Source: an uncultured Verrucomicrobiae bacterium (GTDB taxonomy: Bacteria > Verrucomicrobiota > Verrucomicrobiia > Palsa-1439). From it: a stretch of 19,066 nt of DNA. The translations under genes were made by a program, and so were the position numbers. Location of the stretch: positions 1-19,066 of the forward strand of contig CALBCO010000093.1 of the NCBI GenBank assembly GCA_937927265.1. Reading direction: 5' to 3'. This document shows positions 1 through 7,331 of this stretch, in pieces; position 1 is the first letter of the stretch, and every line of letters starts with the position of its first letter. Below the pieces are notes generated by a model that saw only the letters and a list, made by a program, of their open reading frames with translations, ran no database searches and was not told the DNA's origin.

Positions 1-1
1 C

Positions 2-1837
2 GCGCTCGGCGTGGTGGCGGGGGGCGTGTGGTTGCCGGTGGCGGTGGGGTATCGGGCGGCCGGTTTGCTCGCGGGTGCGGTGTTGGTGGTGGCCGGGGTC
101 ATGGTGTGGATGGCGAAGGCAAATCCCGTCGCCTGGAAGCGGCCGGTCACGGCGGCGACGCCGCTTCGACCACGCCGCAAGGAGGCCTGGGCGTGGGCCG
201 CAGTGGCCGGGTCGGGTTTTTTGTCCATCGGGGCCGAGGTGCTGGCGATGCAATGGCTGTTGTTGCTCGTGCCGGAATCGGTGTTCGTCGTAGCGGCGGT
301 GTTGTTCGCGTTCGTGGTGAGTTTGGCGGGCGGGGCGTGGTTGGCCAGTCGCCTGCGCGCCCGTGGGTGGCCAAGCGCAAAACTCTTGCCGGGGGCGCTG
401 CTGGTCAGCGGGGTGTTGGCGGTGGTGTATCCGTTCGGGGCGTGGCCGTGGATCGGGCAACAAGTCTCGCTCTCGTGGGCAACGGTGGCGTTGGTGCCGC
501 TGGTGGTTTGTTTGGGAATGGTGTTTCCGTTGGCGTGGGAACAGGCGGCGGTGGCCATGCGTCATCAGGGCGCCGCGCTGGGCCAGTTGATCTGGGTGAA
601 CAAGTTGGCGTGCGCCGCCGGCGCCGTGGTGGTGCCGCTGGCACTGGTGCCGTGGCTCGGGCCGGTGCGGGCGGCGTGGGTGGTGGGGGCCGGTTATTTT
701 TTGCTCGCCGGCCGGTGGGGATGGCTGGGGTTGGCGCCGGTCGCCCTCGGTCTGTGGTGGGCGCCGGTGCCGGTGCGGTTGTGGCCGGGGGAACATTTGC
801 GCGCCGTGGCCTACGATGCGCAGGGCGTGGTGGCCACGGTCGAAGACGCCCAGGGATCCCGGCACATGGTGTTGAACCAGTTTTATACGTTGAACGGCAC
901 CGGGCGGGCGTTGTTGGCGCAGCGGCAGCAAGCTTGGTTGCCGCTGACGTTGGCGGAACGCACCGATCGGGTGCTGTTCATTGGGATGGGCGCGGGCATT
1001 TCGGCCAACGCCGTGTTGGATTTTCCCGTGCGCGAGTTGGTGGCGGTCGAGGTGTTGCCGGCGGTGGCGCGAACCGCGCGAACCGAGTTCGCCGCGTGGA
1101 ATGGGCGGTTGTTCAACGATGCTCGCGCGCGGGTTGTGGTCGGCGACGGACGCCGGGTGGCGCATTCGGGCCAATGGGACGTGGTGATCGTGGATTTGCT
1201 GTGGCCGGCTGCGGACGGAACGGGACATTTGTACAGCCGGGATTTTTTCCGCGAGGCGAGGGATCGGCTCGCGCCGGGCGGGTTGTTGTGTGTGTGGCTG
1301 CCGATGCATCAGTTCGATGCCGCGACGGCGGGGTGTGTGTGTCGGACGTTTGCCGAGGTGTTTCCGCAGGCGGTGGCGATTCGCGGCAGTTTTGATCCGT
1401 TGTCGCCAATCGTCGGCTTGGTGGGCAGTCAGCAGCCGGTGGCATGGACATTGAAGCAGGCAATCCCGGCGTCGCCGTTGTTGCGGTCGGCTGCGCATCT
1501 GCCGCTGGCGTCGGTCGGCGACCTGCACGCCACGGCGGCGTTTGCCAACGCGCCGGTCACCACGGATGATCGCCCCGTGGTGACGTTTCTCGCGGCAACC
1601 GCCCGCGAGCGGTTGCGGGGGATGCGCTGGTTGGAATGGTGCAGCGCGCAATTCCCGTCCGCAACCCATGCGGCCACGTTGGCGGGGCAGAATTATTTCG
1701 CGGCCGCCGTGCTGCGGGTTCCGTGGCCGGAGCCGCGGGAACAAGAGGCCCGGCTGGAGCGCGCGGCATTTCATCTCGACCGCGCCCGGCAGTGGTGGCC
1801 GGAGGCGGTGTTGACCGTGGAGGATTTGGGACAATGA
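2..1837 (+). CDS. Membrane-anchored spermidine-synthase-like (SAM-binding fold) protein, 5' partial
   Basis: The reading frame is already open at base 2 and the first residues lie inside a hydrophobic helix, so the true start is upstream; the GTG at 11 is unlikely to be the start. The first ~260 residues hold about seven hydrophobic segments, followed by a Rossmann methyltransferase-type domain. Counting from base 2, this shows a glycine-rich SAM/dcSAM loop near residues 324-336 (VLFIGMGAGIS), an acidic strand-2 end at E350, a GDG at 381-383 and a DVVIVD strand at 393-398. This is the layout of fused membrane/spermidine-synthase proteins. The family's catalytic DSTDPxGP-like loop is not conserved: here VDLLWPAADGTG follows the strand. 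Polyamine synthesis is therefore doubtful, and the substrate is unknown. The stop overlaps the next start as ATGA, suggesting translational coupling with the permease. Third codon positions are strongly G-biased. Confidence 0.8.
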   Translation, partial: ALGVVAGGVWLPVAVGYRAAGLLAGAVLVVAGVMVWMAKANPVAWKRPVTAATPLRPRRKEAWAWAAVAGSGFLSIGAEVLAMQWLLLLVPESVFVVAAVLFAFVVSLAGGAWLASRLRARGWPSAKLLPGALLVSGVLAVVYPFGAWPWIGQQVSLSWATVALVPLVVCLGMVFPLAWEQAAVAMRHQGAALGQLIWVNKLACAAGAVVVPLALVPWLGPVRAAWVVGAGYFLLAGRWGWLGLAPVALGLWWAPVPVRLWPGEHLRAVAYDAQGVVATVEDAQGSRHMVLNQFYTLNGTGRALLAQRQQAWLPLTLAERTDRVLFIGMGAGISANAVLDFPVRELVAVEVLPAVARTARTEFAAWNGRLFNDARARVVVGDGRRVAHSGQWDVVIVDLLWPAADGTGHLYSRDFFREARDRLAPGGLLCVWLPMHQFDAATAGCVCRTFAEVFPQAVAIRGSFDPLSPIVGLVGSQQPVAWTLKQAIPASPLLRSAAHLPLASVGDLHATAAFANAPVTTDDRPVVTFLAATARERLRGMRWLEWCSAQFPSATHAATLAGQNYFAAAVLRVPWPEPREQEARLERAAFHLDRARQWWPEAVLTVEDLGQ

Positions 1838-3069
1838 TGCAGGGCGAGCGGGAATGGATCGCGGTGGCAATTTTTGCGGTGACATACGCGCTGATCAGCG
1901 GGCGGCGGTTGAAGGTGTTGCCGCTGAATCGGCCGGCGGCGGCTCTGCTCGGCGCGGTATTGATGGTCGCGAGCGGGGTGTTGACGCCCGAAGCGGCGTA
2001 TCGTGCGGTGAATTACGACACATTGGTCCTGTTGTTGGGGATGATGTTGATTGCGGCGTATTTGCAACTGGCCGGCTTTTTCGAGTGGGCGGCGGACCAG
2101 ATTTTGCATCGCGCCGGCACGCCGCAACGGTTGTTGCTGTATTTGATGCTCACCTCGGCTGGGTTGTCGGCATTGTTGGTGAACGACACGGTGTGTTTGT
2201 TGCTGACGCCGTTGGTGGTGGCGGTGATCGTACGTGGTCGGTTGCCGTTGCTGCCGTATCTGCTGGCGTTGGCCACGAGCGCCAACATCGGCAGCGTGGC
2301 GACGTTGGTGGGCAATCCGCAGAACATGATCATCGGTCACTTGTCGGGAATATCGTTTGCGCGGTTTGCGGCGGCGTTGACGCCGGTAGCCGTGGTGGGA
2401 TTGGTGATCAATTATGCGGTGTTGCGAGTGGGATTTCGGAAGGTGCTCGCCGTTGCGCGGATTGAGTCCGGGGACAGCGTTGCGACGGTACCGGTTTTGG
2501 ATCGCAGGTTGTTTGTGAAGGTGGCGGTGGTGTTTGGGTTGGTGTTGACGGGGTTTCTGGCAGGGTTGAATCTGCCGTGGACGGCGTTGGCGGGAGCCGC
2601 CTTGATCATGGTACTGGCGCGGCGGGACACGCATCCGGTGTTGAAATTGGTGGACTGGCATTTGTTGGTGTTTTTCGCGGCATTGTTTGTGGTGGTGGAG
2701 GGCTTGAATGGCACGGGGTTGCCGGAGCGGTTTCGGCCAGATTTGGGGGCGAGTGTGCCCACGCAGGCGTGGAATCTGACGTGGTTGTCGGTGCTCGGAT
2801 CGAACATTTTTTCCAACGTGCCGTTCGTATTGGTGGCTGGCCGGTGGATGAGCGGATTTGTGAATCCCGATCTGATGTGGCAGGTGTTGGCGATGGCGAC
2901 CACCTTAGCCGGGAATCTGACGTTACTCGGCTCCGTGGCGAACTTAATCGTGGTCGAGAGTGCCCGCGGCCACATCGAGGTTGGCTTCTGGGATTACGCG
3001 AAGTTCGGCATTCCGATCACGATCGCCACCACGCTGGCCGGCACCGCGCTGTTGTTGCTCGGTCAATAA
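1834..3069 (+). CDS. SLC13/ArsB-NhaD-type anion permease (YbiR-like)
   Basis: A 411-residue polytopic inner-membrane transporter of the ion transporter superfamily. The start is the ATG at 1834, which overlaps the previous stop (ATGA); the frame is open further upstream but that part lies inside the preceding gene. The protein is hydrophobic throughout, with roughly ten or more helices. The family signature appears twice, as expected for an inverted-repeat transporter: ANIGSVATLVGNPQN near residues 150-164 and GSNIFSNVPF near 322-331. A further conserved-looking stretch, LTLLGSVANLIVVESA, precedes the last helix. Related proteins move arsenite, dicarboxylates, sulfate or sodium/protons; the sequence does not settle the substrate. 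No ArsR, ArsA or metabolic partner lies nearby. The last 7 bases overlap the end of the convergent kinase gene. Confidence 0.85.
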   Translation: MMQGEREWIAVAIFAVTYALISGRRLKVLPLNRPAAALLGAVLMVASGVLTPEAAYRAVNYDTLVLLLGMMLIAAYLQLAGFFEWAADQILHRAGTPQRLLLYLMLTSAGLSALLVNDTVCLLLTPLVVAVIVRGRLPLLPYLLALATSANIGSVATLVGNPQNMIIGHLSGISFARFAAALTPVAVVGLVINYAVLRVGFRKVLAVARIESGDSVATVPVLDRRLFVKVAVVFGLVLTGFLAGLNLPWTALAGAALIMVLARRDTHPVLKLVDWHLLVFFAALFVVVEGLNGTGLPERFRPDLGASVPTQAWNLTWLSVLGSNIFSNVPFVLVAGRWMSGFVNPDLMWQVLAMATTLAGNLTLLGSVANLIVVESARGHIEVGFWDYAKFGIPITIATTLAGTALLLLGQ

Positions 3070-5627
3070 ACGTCGTCCATCTCGTCTTTGCCGGTCTGCT
3101 TGGTCGGCACCTCGACGCCCTTGATGTCGCCGCCTTTGTCTTTGTCTTCTTCGGCGTGGGCATAGTAGTAGCCGTGGGAGTAGTAGCTGTAATAATACGG
3201 GTAGTAGTGGTAGTAGCCCACGCGTCCAGGTTCGAGGTTGTTCAACACAAACCCAAAAATCTTTGCCCCGCGGCTGACGGCGGTGGTCTTGGCCACGCGC
3301 ACATACCGCCGGGAGGTCCGTCCCGCCCAAATGATGAAAAGCACACCGTCCACCGCCGCGCCGAGAATGGCACTGTCGGCAATCCCCATCACGGGCGGGC
3401 AATCCACAATGATCCGGCTATAGCGGGGCAACGCCCAATCCAACAACTCCTTGAGCCGCCAGCCCAACAGCAACTCGGCCGGGTTGGCCGGGTAGGAGCC
3501 GACGGTGATGACGTCGAGCTTGGGCACGTCGCACGGCTTGATGACTTCCTCCGGGGTGGCCTCGCCAAGCAAGACATCCGCGAGGCCTTTTTCTTTGTTG
3601 AGGCTGAAATATTTGTGGATTTCGCCGCGGCGCAGGTCGCCATCAATCAGCAACACCCGATCCTCCACCTGCGAGAAGCCGATGGCGAGATTGATCGTGG
3701 TGGTCGTCTTGCCTTCGCGCGGCACGGCGCTGGTGACGAGAATGGAGCGGAGTTTTTCGCGCGGCGTGGAAAAGATGATGGCGGAGCGCACCACCCGGTA
3801 GGCCTCGGCGACGCCGCCTTGTTGTTTGAGCCGGTCGAGGCGGTGGGCGCTGAGATCGTCGGGATTCCACTGCGCAGCCGGCACCATGCCCAAGAACGGC
3901 AATTGCAGGTCGCGTTCGACCTCCTCGGCGAGTTTGATCGAGTCATCAATGTATTCAATGAAGAACGCCAGCGCCAAGCCGAGGCCGATGCCGAACATCG
4001 CCGCCACCATCAATCCCTTCATCTTCTTCGGATAGACCGGGTCTTGCTCGACGATGGCTGGTTCGAGGACGGAGACGGTGCGGTCATTGAATCCTTGCGT
4101 CACGTCAATCTGCATCAGTTTGCCGAGCAGCGTGTTGTACAACGTCTGGACGCGTTCGACGTTGCTGCGCATGGACTTGATTTCCAGCATCCGCTGGCTG
4201 TCGCCCAAGGCTTCGGCATCAATTTGATCCGCCACCGCCTTGATTTCATCGTACCGTTGCTTGGCCAATTGATAATCCGCATCCACCTTCTCCCGGATGA
4301 ATTGCACTTCCGCATCCATCTTTTCGCTGAGGTCCTGCAACGCCCGCTCCGTCTCCATCAAGGCGGGGTGTTTGGACCGGTACAGTTTCCGCATTTCCGC
4401 CAACCGCGCCTGCAACAACCGGCGTTGGGCTTCGTACTCGAAGAGCCGTTGGCCACGGCTTTCGCCCACAATGCCGATCATCGTTGGCGGGGTCTCCACC
4501 CGGTCGGTGTCGGCGGCGGTCGAAGCGCCTCCACCGCTCGCCGGTGCTCCCGGCGGTGCCGGCGAGACCGGACCGGCGGCCGTGATGGGGGGGGCGAGGG
4601 GGTTCAGCACGTCCACTTTGGCGGTCAGATAAAACTCTTTTTCCAATCGGTCCTGCAACAATTGCCGCAACTCGGCGGGCGTCAGTCCGCCTGTGGGGAC
4701 GCGGCCCAGCGGCGGGAACTCGATCAGGCCGGCCGCGTCCACTTTGACCTGCCGGTTCAAGCTCGGATCCTTGTCCACCGTGATCTTGACTTCCGCGCCG
4801 GGGATGAGCGGTTGGGTTTCAAAGGGGTCGCTCGCCGACGGCGTGTCACTGGCCGCTGGCGACGGGCCGGCGACGCCGGTGCCGGCGTTCAACAGCGCCA
4901 ACACCGTTGCGGTGTCGCGCCGGGCATCCATCAACTGTTTGCGGGTTCGGGCTTCCGCCAAATCCACTGTGGCGCGGCCGAGGTTGTTGAGCACCTGCCA
5001 GTATCGCCACTGATAGACCTGTTCTTGGCGTTCGAGCATCGCCATGTTGTGTTCCTTGGCGAAGTTGATCAGTTTGTCGTTGGCGCCTTTGAGTTCCTGC
5101 GACAGCCGGTTGATCTCGCGCGTCAGCATCAGCAACGCGGATTCCGACGTGGCCGCGCGCTGCTCGTCGCGGAAGCGGAAATATTCCTCGGCGAGCGCGT
5201 TGGCAAACGCCCGGGCGAAGTCGCGTGACGGGCTGTCCACTGTGATCAAAATGATTGTCGCGCCGCGGACGGTGGTCACCTTCAGGTTGGTGAGGTTTTC
5301 ACGGACCTCCTCGGCGGTTTTTTTCAGCCGTTGCTGCACCCGGCGCAACATGGTCGGGCTGGACATGATTTCGATCTGGGTGGCGTAAAACGTGCGCGCA
5401 TCCTCGCGGCTGAGTTCCGCGGACGGCAGGGCCGTGCCGGCCGTGGTGACGAGCAATTTGCAATTGGCGCGGTAAATGGGTTGCCGGGTGAACAAAAACG
5501 CTGTCGTCGCCGCCATGCTCAACAGGAAACAAACCAGCACTAGCCACTTGCGTTTCAGGACGACGGCAATGTATTCCTTGACGTCCACAGACTCTGTTTT
5601 CGTCTCACCGGTGCCTGGACCAATCAT
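3063..5627 (-). CDS. Wzc-like polysaccharide co-polymerase / BY-kinase with inserted polysaccharide-export domain
   Basis: An 854-residue inner-membrane protein that would control chain length and export of a surface polysaccharide through cycles of tyrosine autophosphorylation. Domains in order: Wzz-type N-terminus with TM1 (~27-47); a periplasmic coiled-coil region; an inserted domain at ~274-343 that resembles the Wza/polysaccharide-export N-terminal fold (RQVKVDAAGLIEFPPLGR); a Pro/Gly/Ala linker; a second long coiled coil; TM2 (~536-559); and a cytoplasmic kinase. The kinase has Walker A AVPREGKTTTT (~632-643), Walker A' VLLIDGD (~656-662) and Walker B IIVDCPP (~738-744). The tail at ~801-823 has 12 tyrosines, plus a terminal Tyr. 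The export-domain insertion is not part of ordinary Wzc. The gene follows the export gene by 10 bases, with a GGAG ribosome site. No glycosyltransferases are in view. Confidence 0.93.
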   Translation of the reverse strand: MIGPGTGETKTESVDVKEYIAVVLKRKWLVLVCFLLSMAATTAFLFTRQPIYRANCKLLVTTAGTALPSAELSREDARTFYATQIEIMSSPTMLRRVQQRLKKTAEEVRENLTNLKVTTVRGATIILITVDSPSRDFARAFANALAEEYFRFRDEQRAATSESALLMLTREINRLSQELKGANDKLINFAKEHNMAMLERQEQVYQWRYWQVLNNLGRATVDLAEARTRKQLMDARRDTATVLALLNAGTGVAGPSPAASDTPSASDPFETQPLIPGAEVKITVDKDPSLNRQVKVDAAGLIEFPPLGRVPTGGLTPAELRQLLQDRLEKEFYLTAKVDVLNPLAPPITAAGPVSPAPPGAPASGGGASTAADTDRVETPPTMIGIVGESRGQRLFEYEAQRRLLQARLAEMRKLYRSKHPALMETERALQDLSEKMDAEVQFIREKVDADYQLAKQRYDEIKAVADQIDAEALGDSQRMLEIKSMRSNVERVQTLYNTLLGKLMQIDVTQGFNDRTVSVLEPAIVEQDPVYPKKMKGLMVAAMFGIGLGLALAFFIEYIDDSIKLAEEVERDLQLPFLGMVPAAQWNPDDLSAHRLDRLKQQGGVAEAYRVVRSAIIFSTPREKLRSILVTSAVPREGKTTTTINLAIGFSQVEDRVLLIDGDLRRGEIHKYFSLNKEKGLADVLLGEATPEEVIKPCDVPKLDVITVGSYPANPAELLLGWRLKELLDWALPRYSRIIVDCPPVMGIADSAILGAAVDGVLFIIWAGRTSRRYVRVAKTTAVSRGAKIFGFVLNNLEPGRVGYYHYYPYYYSYYSHGYYYAHAEEDKDKGGDIKGVEVPTKQTGKDEMDDVY
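3161..3225 (-). repeat. Tyrosine-codon-rich tail repeat of the BY-kinase
   Basis: On the plus strand this stretch is a run of GTA/ATA triplets, for example GTAGTAG and GTAATAATA. They are reverse complements of TAC and TAT codons. The encoded tail has 12 tyrosines in about 20 residues, in groups of two or three separated by His, Pro, Ser and Gly. In BY-kinases such a cluster is the autophosphorylation target. It is imperfect at the DNA level, so it is a coding repeat and not an independent microsatellite. Confidence 0.85.
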
Positions 5628-5632
5628 CGTTG

Positions 5633-5636
5633 CTCC
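5633..5636 (-). promoter_or_regulatory. Ribosome binding site for the BY-kinase
   Basis: The minus strand reads TGACGGAGCAACGATG. GGAG sits between the stop codon of the export gene and the kinase ATG, with about five bases of spacing. It supports 5627 as the start and points to coupled translation of the two genes. Confidence 0.7.
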
Positions 5637-5637
5637 G

Positions 5638-6405
5638 TCAGAAATTGATTATTTTTTCCGGAACGATCAGCCAATCGCCGTTCCGAACAGGAATATCCTT
5701 GTTGAAATCGCCTCGTTTCATGATCCGGGTCACGTTGATAATCGTCTCGTACTTTTTCCCCGACTCATCGTACCGGATTAACTTCACCGCCGCGCCGTTG
5801 CCGAAGGTGGAAAAATTCCCCGCGGCGATGATCGCCTTGGTGACCGTGAAATGTTCGTCAGCCGGCAACAACAACGGCCCCGGCCGGTTGACGCTGCCCA
5901 ACACGTAAATCACGCCCCCCCCGGCCGCCGTGGTCTCAATGTTGACGCGCACGGTGGCCATATTGAAGTAATCTCTCTCCAGATGCGTCTTGATGCGCTG
6001 AGCCACTTCGTCGGTGGTCAACCCGGCCACTTCGAGCCGGCCCAAAGGCGGGTAATCAATTGCTCCGCTATTCGGCACCGCAAACTGCCGGCTCAGGCTG
6101 CGGTCTTCCTCCACCGTGATACTGATGACCATGCCGGCAGTGATCAACCGCGGGGTCACCCCCGGAGCCGCCACCATGTTCGTCGCGGCCTCACTGCCGG
6201 GTGGGGTCACGGCCTCCCCCATCGCCCGCAGTGCAGGAATGGGTGTCCCACTGGCAACGGCCGGCGATTTTTCACCGCGGCCAGTCATCCGCATAAACTC
6301 TTCCGGCCCAAGCTGACGCGCGCCGCTATTGCCAAAATAATAACACCCGACAGTGGTCAGCAAAGCCCCGACCATGATTGCCTGAAATCGCATTGGCGTT
6401 ATCAT
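5638..6405 (-). CDS. Wza-like polysaccharide export protein (Poly_export + SLBB)
   Basis: About 255 residues from the ATG at 6405; an ATG at 6393 is equally possible, and neither has a clear ribosome site. The N-terminus (MRFQAIMVGALLTTVGC) is a short signal with a cysteine where a lipoprotein would be cut, but the -3 residue is Thr, so the lipobox is weak. After a low-complexity spacer comes the export domain (~85-154; RQFAVPNSGAIDYPPLGR), then one SLBB-like domain (~162-205; GVIYVLGSVNRPG), then a short C-terminal part ending in WLIVPEKIINF. This would form the periplasmic/outer-membrane exit channel paired with the downstream kinase. It is shorter than E. coli Wza (379 residues) and shows only one clear SLBB and no evident C-terminal amphipathic barrel helix. 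It may therefore need another outer-membrane partner. Confidence 0.88.
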   Translation of the reverse strand: MITPMRFQAIMVGALLTTVGCYYFGNSGARQLGPEEFMRMTGRGEKSPAVASGTPIPALRAMGEAVTPPGSEAATNMVAAPGVTPRLITAGMVISITVEEDRSLSRQFAVPNSGAIDYPPLGRLEVAGLTTDEVAQRIKTHLERDYFNMATVRVNIETTAAGGGVIYVLGSVNRPGPLLLPADEHFTVTKAIIAAGNFSTFGNGAAVKLIRYDESGKKYETIINVTRIMKRGDFNKDIPVRNGDWLIVPEKIINF

Positions 6406-6506
6406 AGCCTGAGCCTGAAACACGGTCAAGGCTCTCTCCCTACCGCATCTTCCGCTTGCCCACCGGCCCAATCTCCGCTACACAAGAATTCAACCAAGAG
6501 GAATTT
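6406..6506. promoter_or_regulatory. Divergent intergenic region between the export gene and etfB
   Basis: About 100 bases separate two divergent starts, so promoters for both the polysaccharide pair and the ETF pair must lie here or inside the coding ends. I see no convincing -35/-10 pair, strong inverted repeat or operator. The minus-strand reading frame of the export gene stays open across part of it, so a longer export protein starting at 6471 cannot be excluded. Confidence 0.4.
6496..6503 (+). promoter_or_regulatory. Ribosome binding site for etfB
   Basis: AAGAGGAA lies three bases before the ATG at 6507, with the GAGG core about six bases away. It decides the etfB start in favour of the methionine at 6507 over the in-frame ATG at 6456, which has no such site. 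Confidence 0.75.
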
Positions 6507-7316
6507 ATGAGCACAGCATTCCAAGTCGCCGTTTGCGGAAGCATTGTCCCGGACCCATTGCAGACCTTGGAGCCCGTCACCGGACCAGCCGGGCCGGCGC
6601 TGAAGAATGAGCTGATGTTGCCGGCCGTGTTGGACCCGTGGGCATGGCATGCGTTGTTCGAGGCCGCCCACCTGGCCAAAGCCCATCCCGGCAGCAAGGT
6701 TTATCTCGTCAGCGTCGCCCCCAAAGCCAAACTCCAACAGGTGATGATGACCGTTGGCCAAAAAGTTCCTTTTGAACTTCTCGCGGTGGACGGGCCGTCG
6801 AGCGGCTTTACCGAAGCGGCTGAAATTGCGCCGCTCTTGGTGGAGACCATCAAAACCATTCCTGGGTTCGACCTCAACCGGCTGCTTGTGTTTGGCGGCT
6901 GGGAATCCGCCTCGCGCGGCGCCGGGGCCACCCTGCAAATCGTGGGCGAACTGCTCGGCATCACCGACCAGTTTCAAGGCGTGGACCAACTCACCGTCGG
7001 CCAAGACGGCGCGTTGGAAATTCTGGAGCGCATCGAGGGCGGCCGGCATCAAATCTCCCGTTGCGCGGGCGCGCCGGCGGTGCTCGGTTGGGCAACCGGC
7101 AACCTGCCCGAACCGCCTAACAACCCGCAGATCGGCATGGCCAACATGCGCGGCATCATGCCCGCCCTGCAGAAGGCAAAACCCGCCAAGCTGACCGGTG
7201 CCGGCGTGACATTTGCCAGCGTCACGTTGCCCAAACAACAACGCCAAACCAAAATCGTCAAAGACACCCCGCCCGACGAAATTGCCCGCGAAATTGTCGC
7301 CTGGATTCAACAATAA
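6507..7316 (+). CDS. etfB: Electron transfer flavoprotein beta subunit (divergent)
   Basis: A 269-residue cytoplasmic protein of the ETF/FixA family. With the alpha subunit it should form an FAD heterodimer that shuttles electrons between flavin dehydrogenases and a quinone reductase or other acceptor. The N-terminal strand (FQVAVCGSIVPDP), the LDPWAWHALFEAAHLAK helix in the place of the usual NPxDExAxExA helix, the VYLVSVAP strand and the C-terminal NNPQIGMANMRGIMPALQKAK stretch all follow the family layout. The segment normally carrying the AMP-contacting D-x(4-6)-GQ loop reads GGWESASRGAGATLQ here (~131-145), so nucleotide binding has probably changed. It is followed by etfA after 15 bases. 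No acyl-CoA dehydrogenase or ETF-quinone oxidoreductase lies alongside. Start supported by AAGAGGAA. Confidence 0.85.
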   Translation: MSTAFQVAVCGSIVPDPLQTLEPVTGPAGPALKNELMLPAVLDPWAWHALFEAAHLAKAHPGSKVYLVSVAPKAKLQQVMMTVGQKVPFELLAVDGPSSGFTEAAEIAPLLVETIKTIPGFDLNRLLVFGGWESASRGAGATLQIVGELLGITDQFQGVDQLTVGQDGALEILERIEGGRHQISRCAGAPAVLGWATGNLPEPPNNPQIGMANMRGIMPALQKAKPAKLTGAGVTFASVTLPKQQRQTKIVKDTPPDEIAREIVAWIQQ

Positions 7317-7331
7317 CCGGAGATCATCACC

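Noticed and set aside
28..1395. Gly/Arg-rich open frame of 455 codons in another plus frame within the first gene
   Set aside because: Low-complexity frame-shifted reading of G-rich coding DNA; the overlapping frame has transmembrane helices and a nucleotide-binding motif.
3161..3225. GTAGTAG-type repeats as a CRISPR-like or regulatory repeat
   Set aside because: The spacing is codon-based and translates to the kinase tyrosine tail; there are no equal spacers.
2577..5228. Open frame of 883 codons on the plus strand, antisense to the kinase gene
   Set aside because: It is a composition shadow: it runs opposite a well-supported kinase with all motifs, overlaps the end of the permease, has no recognisable domain and has a His/Arg/Gly-rich make-up typical of antisense frames in GC-rich DNA.
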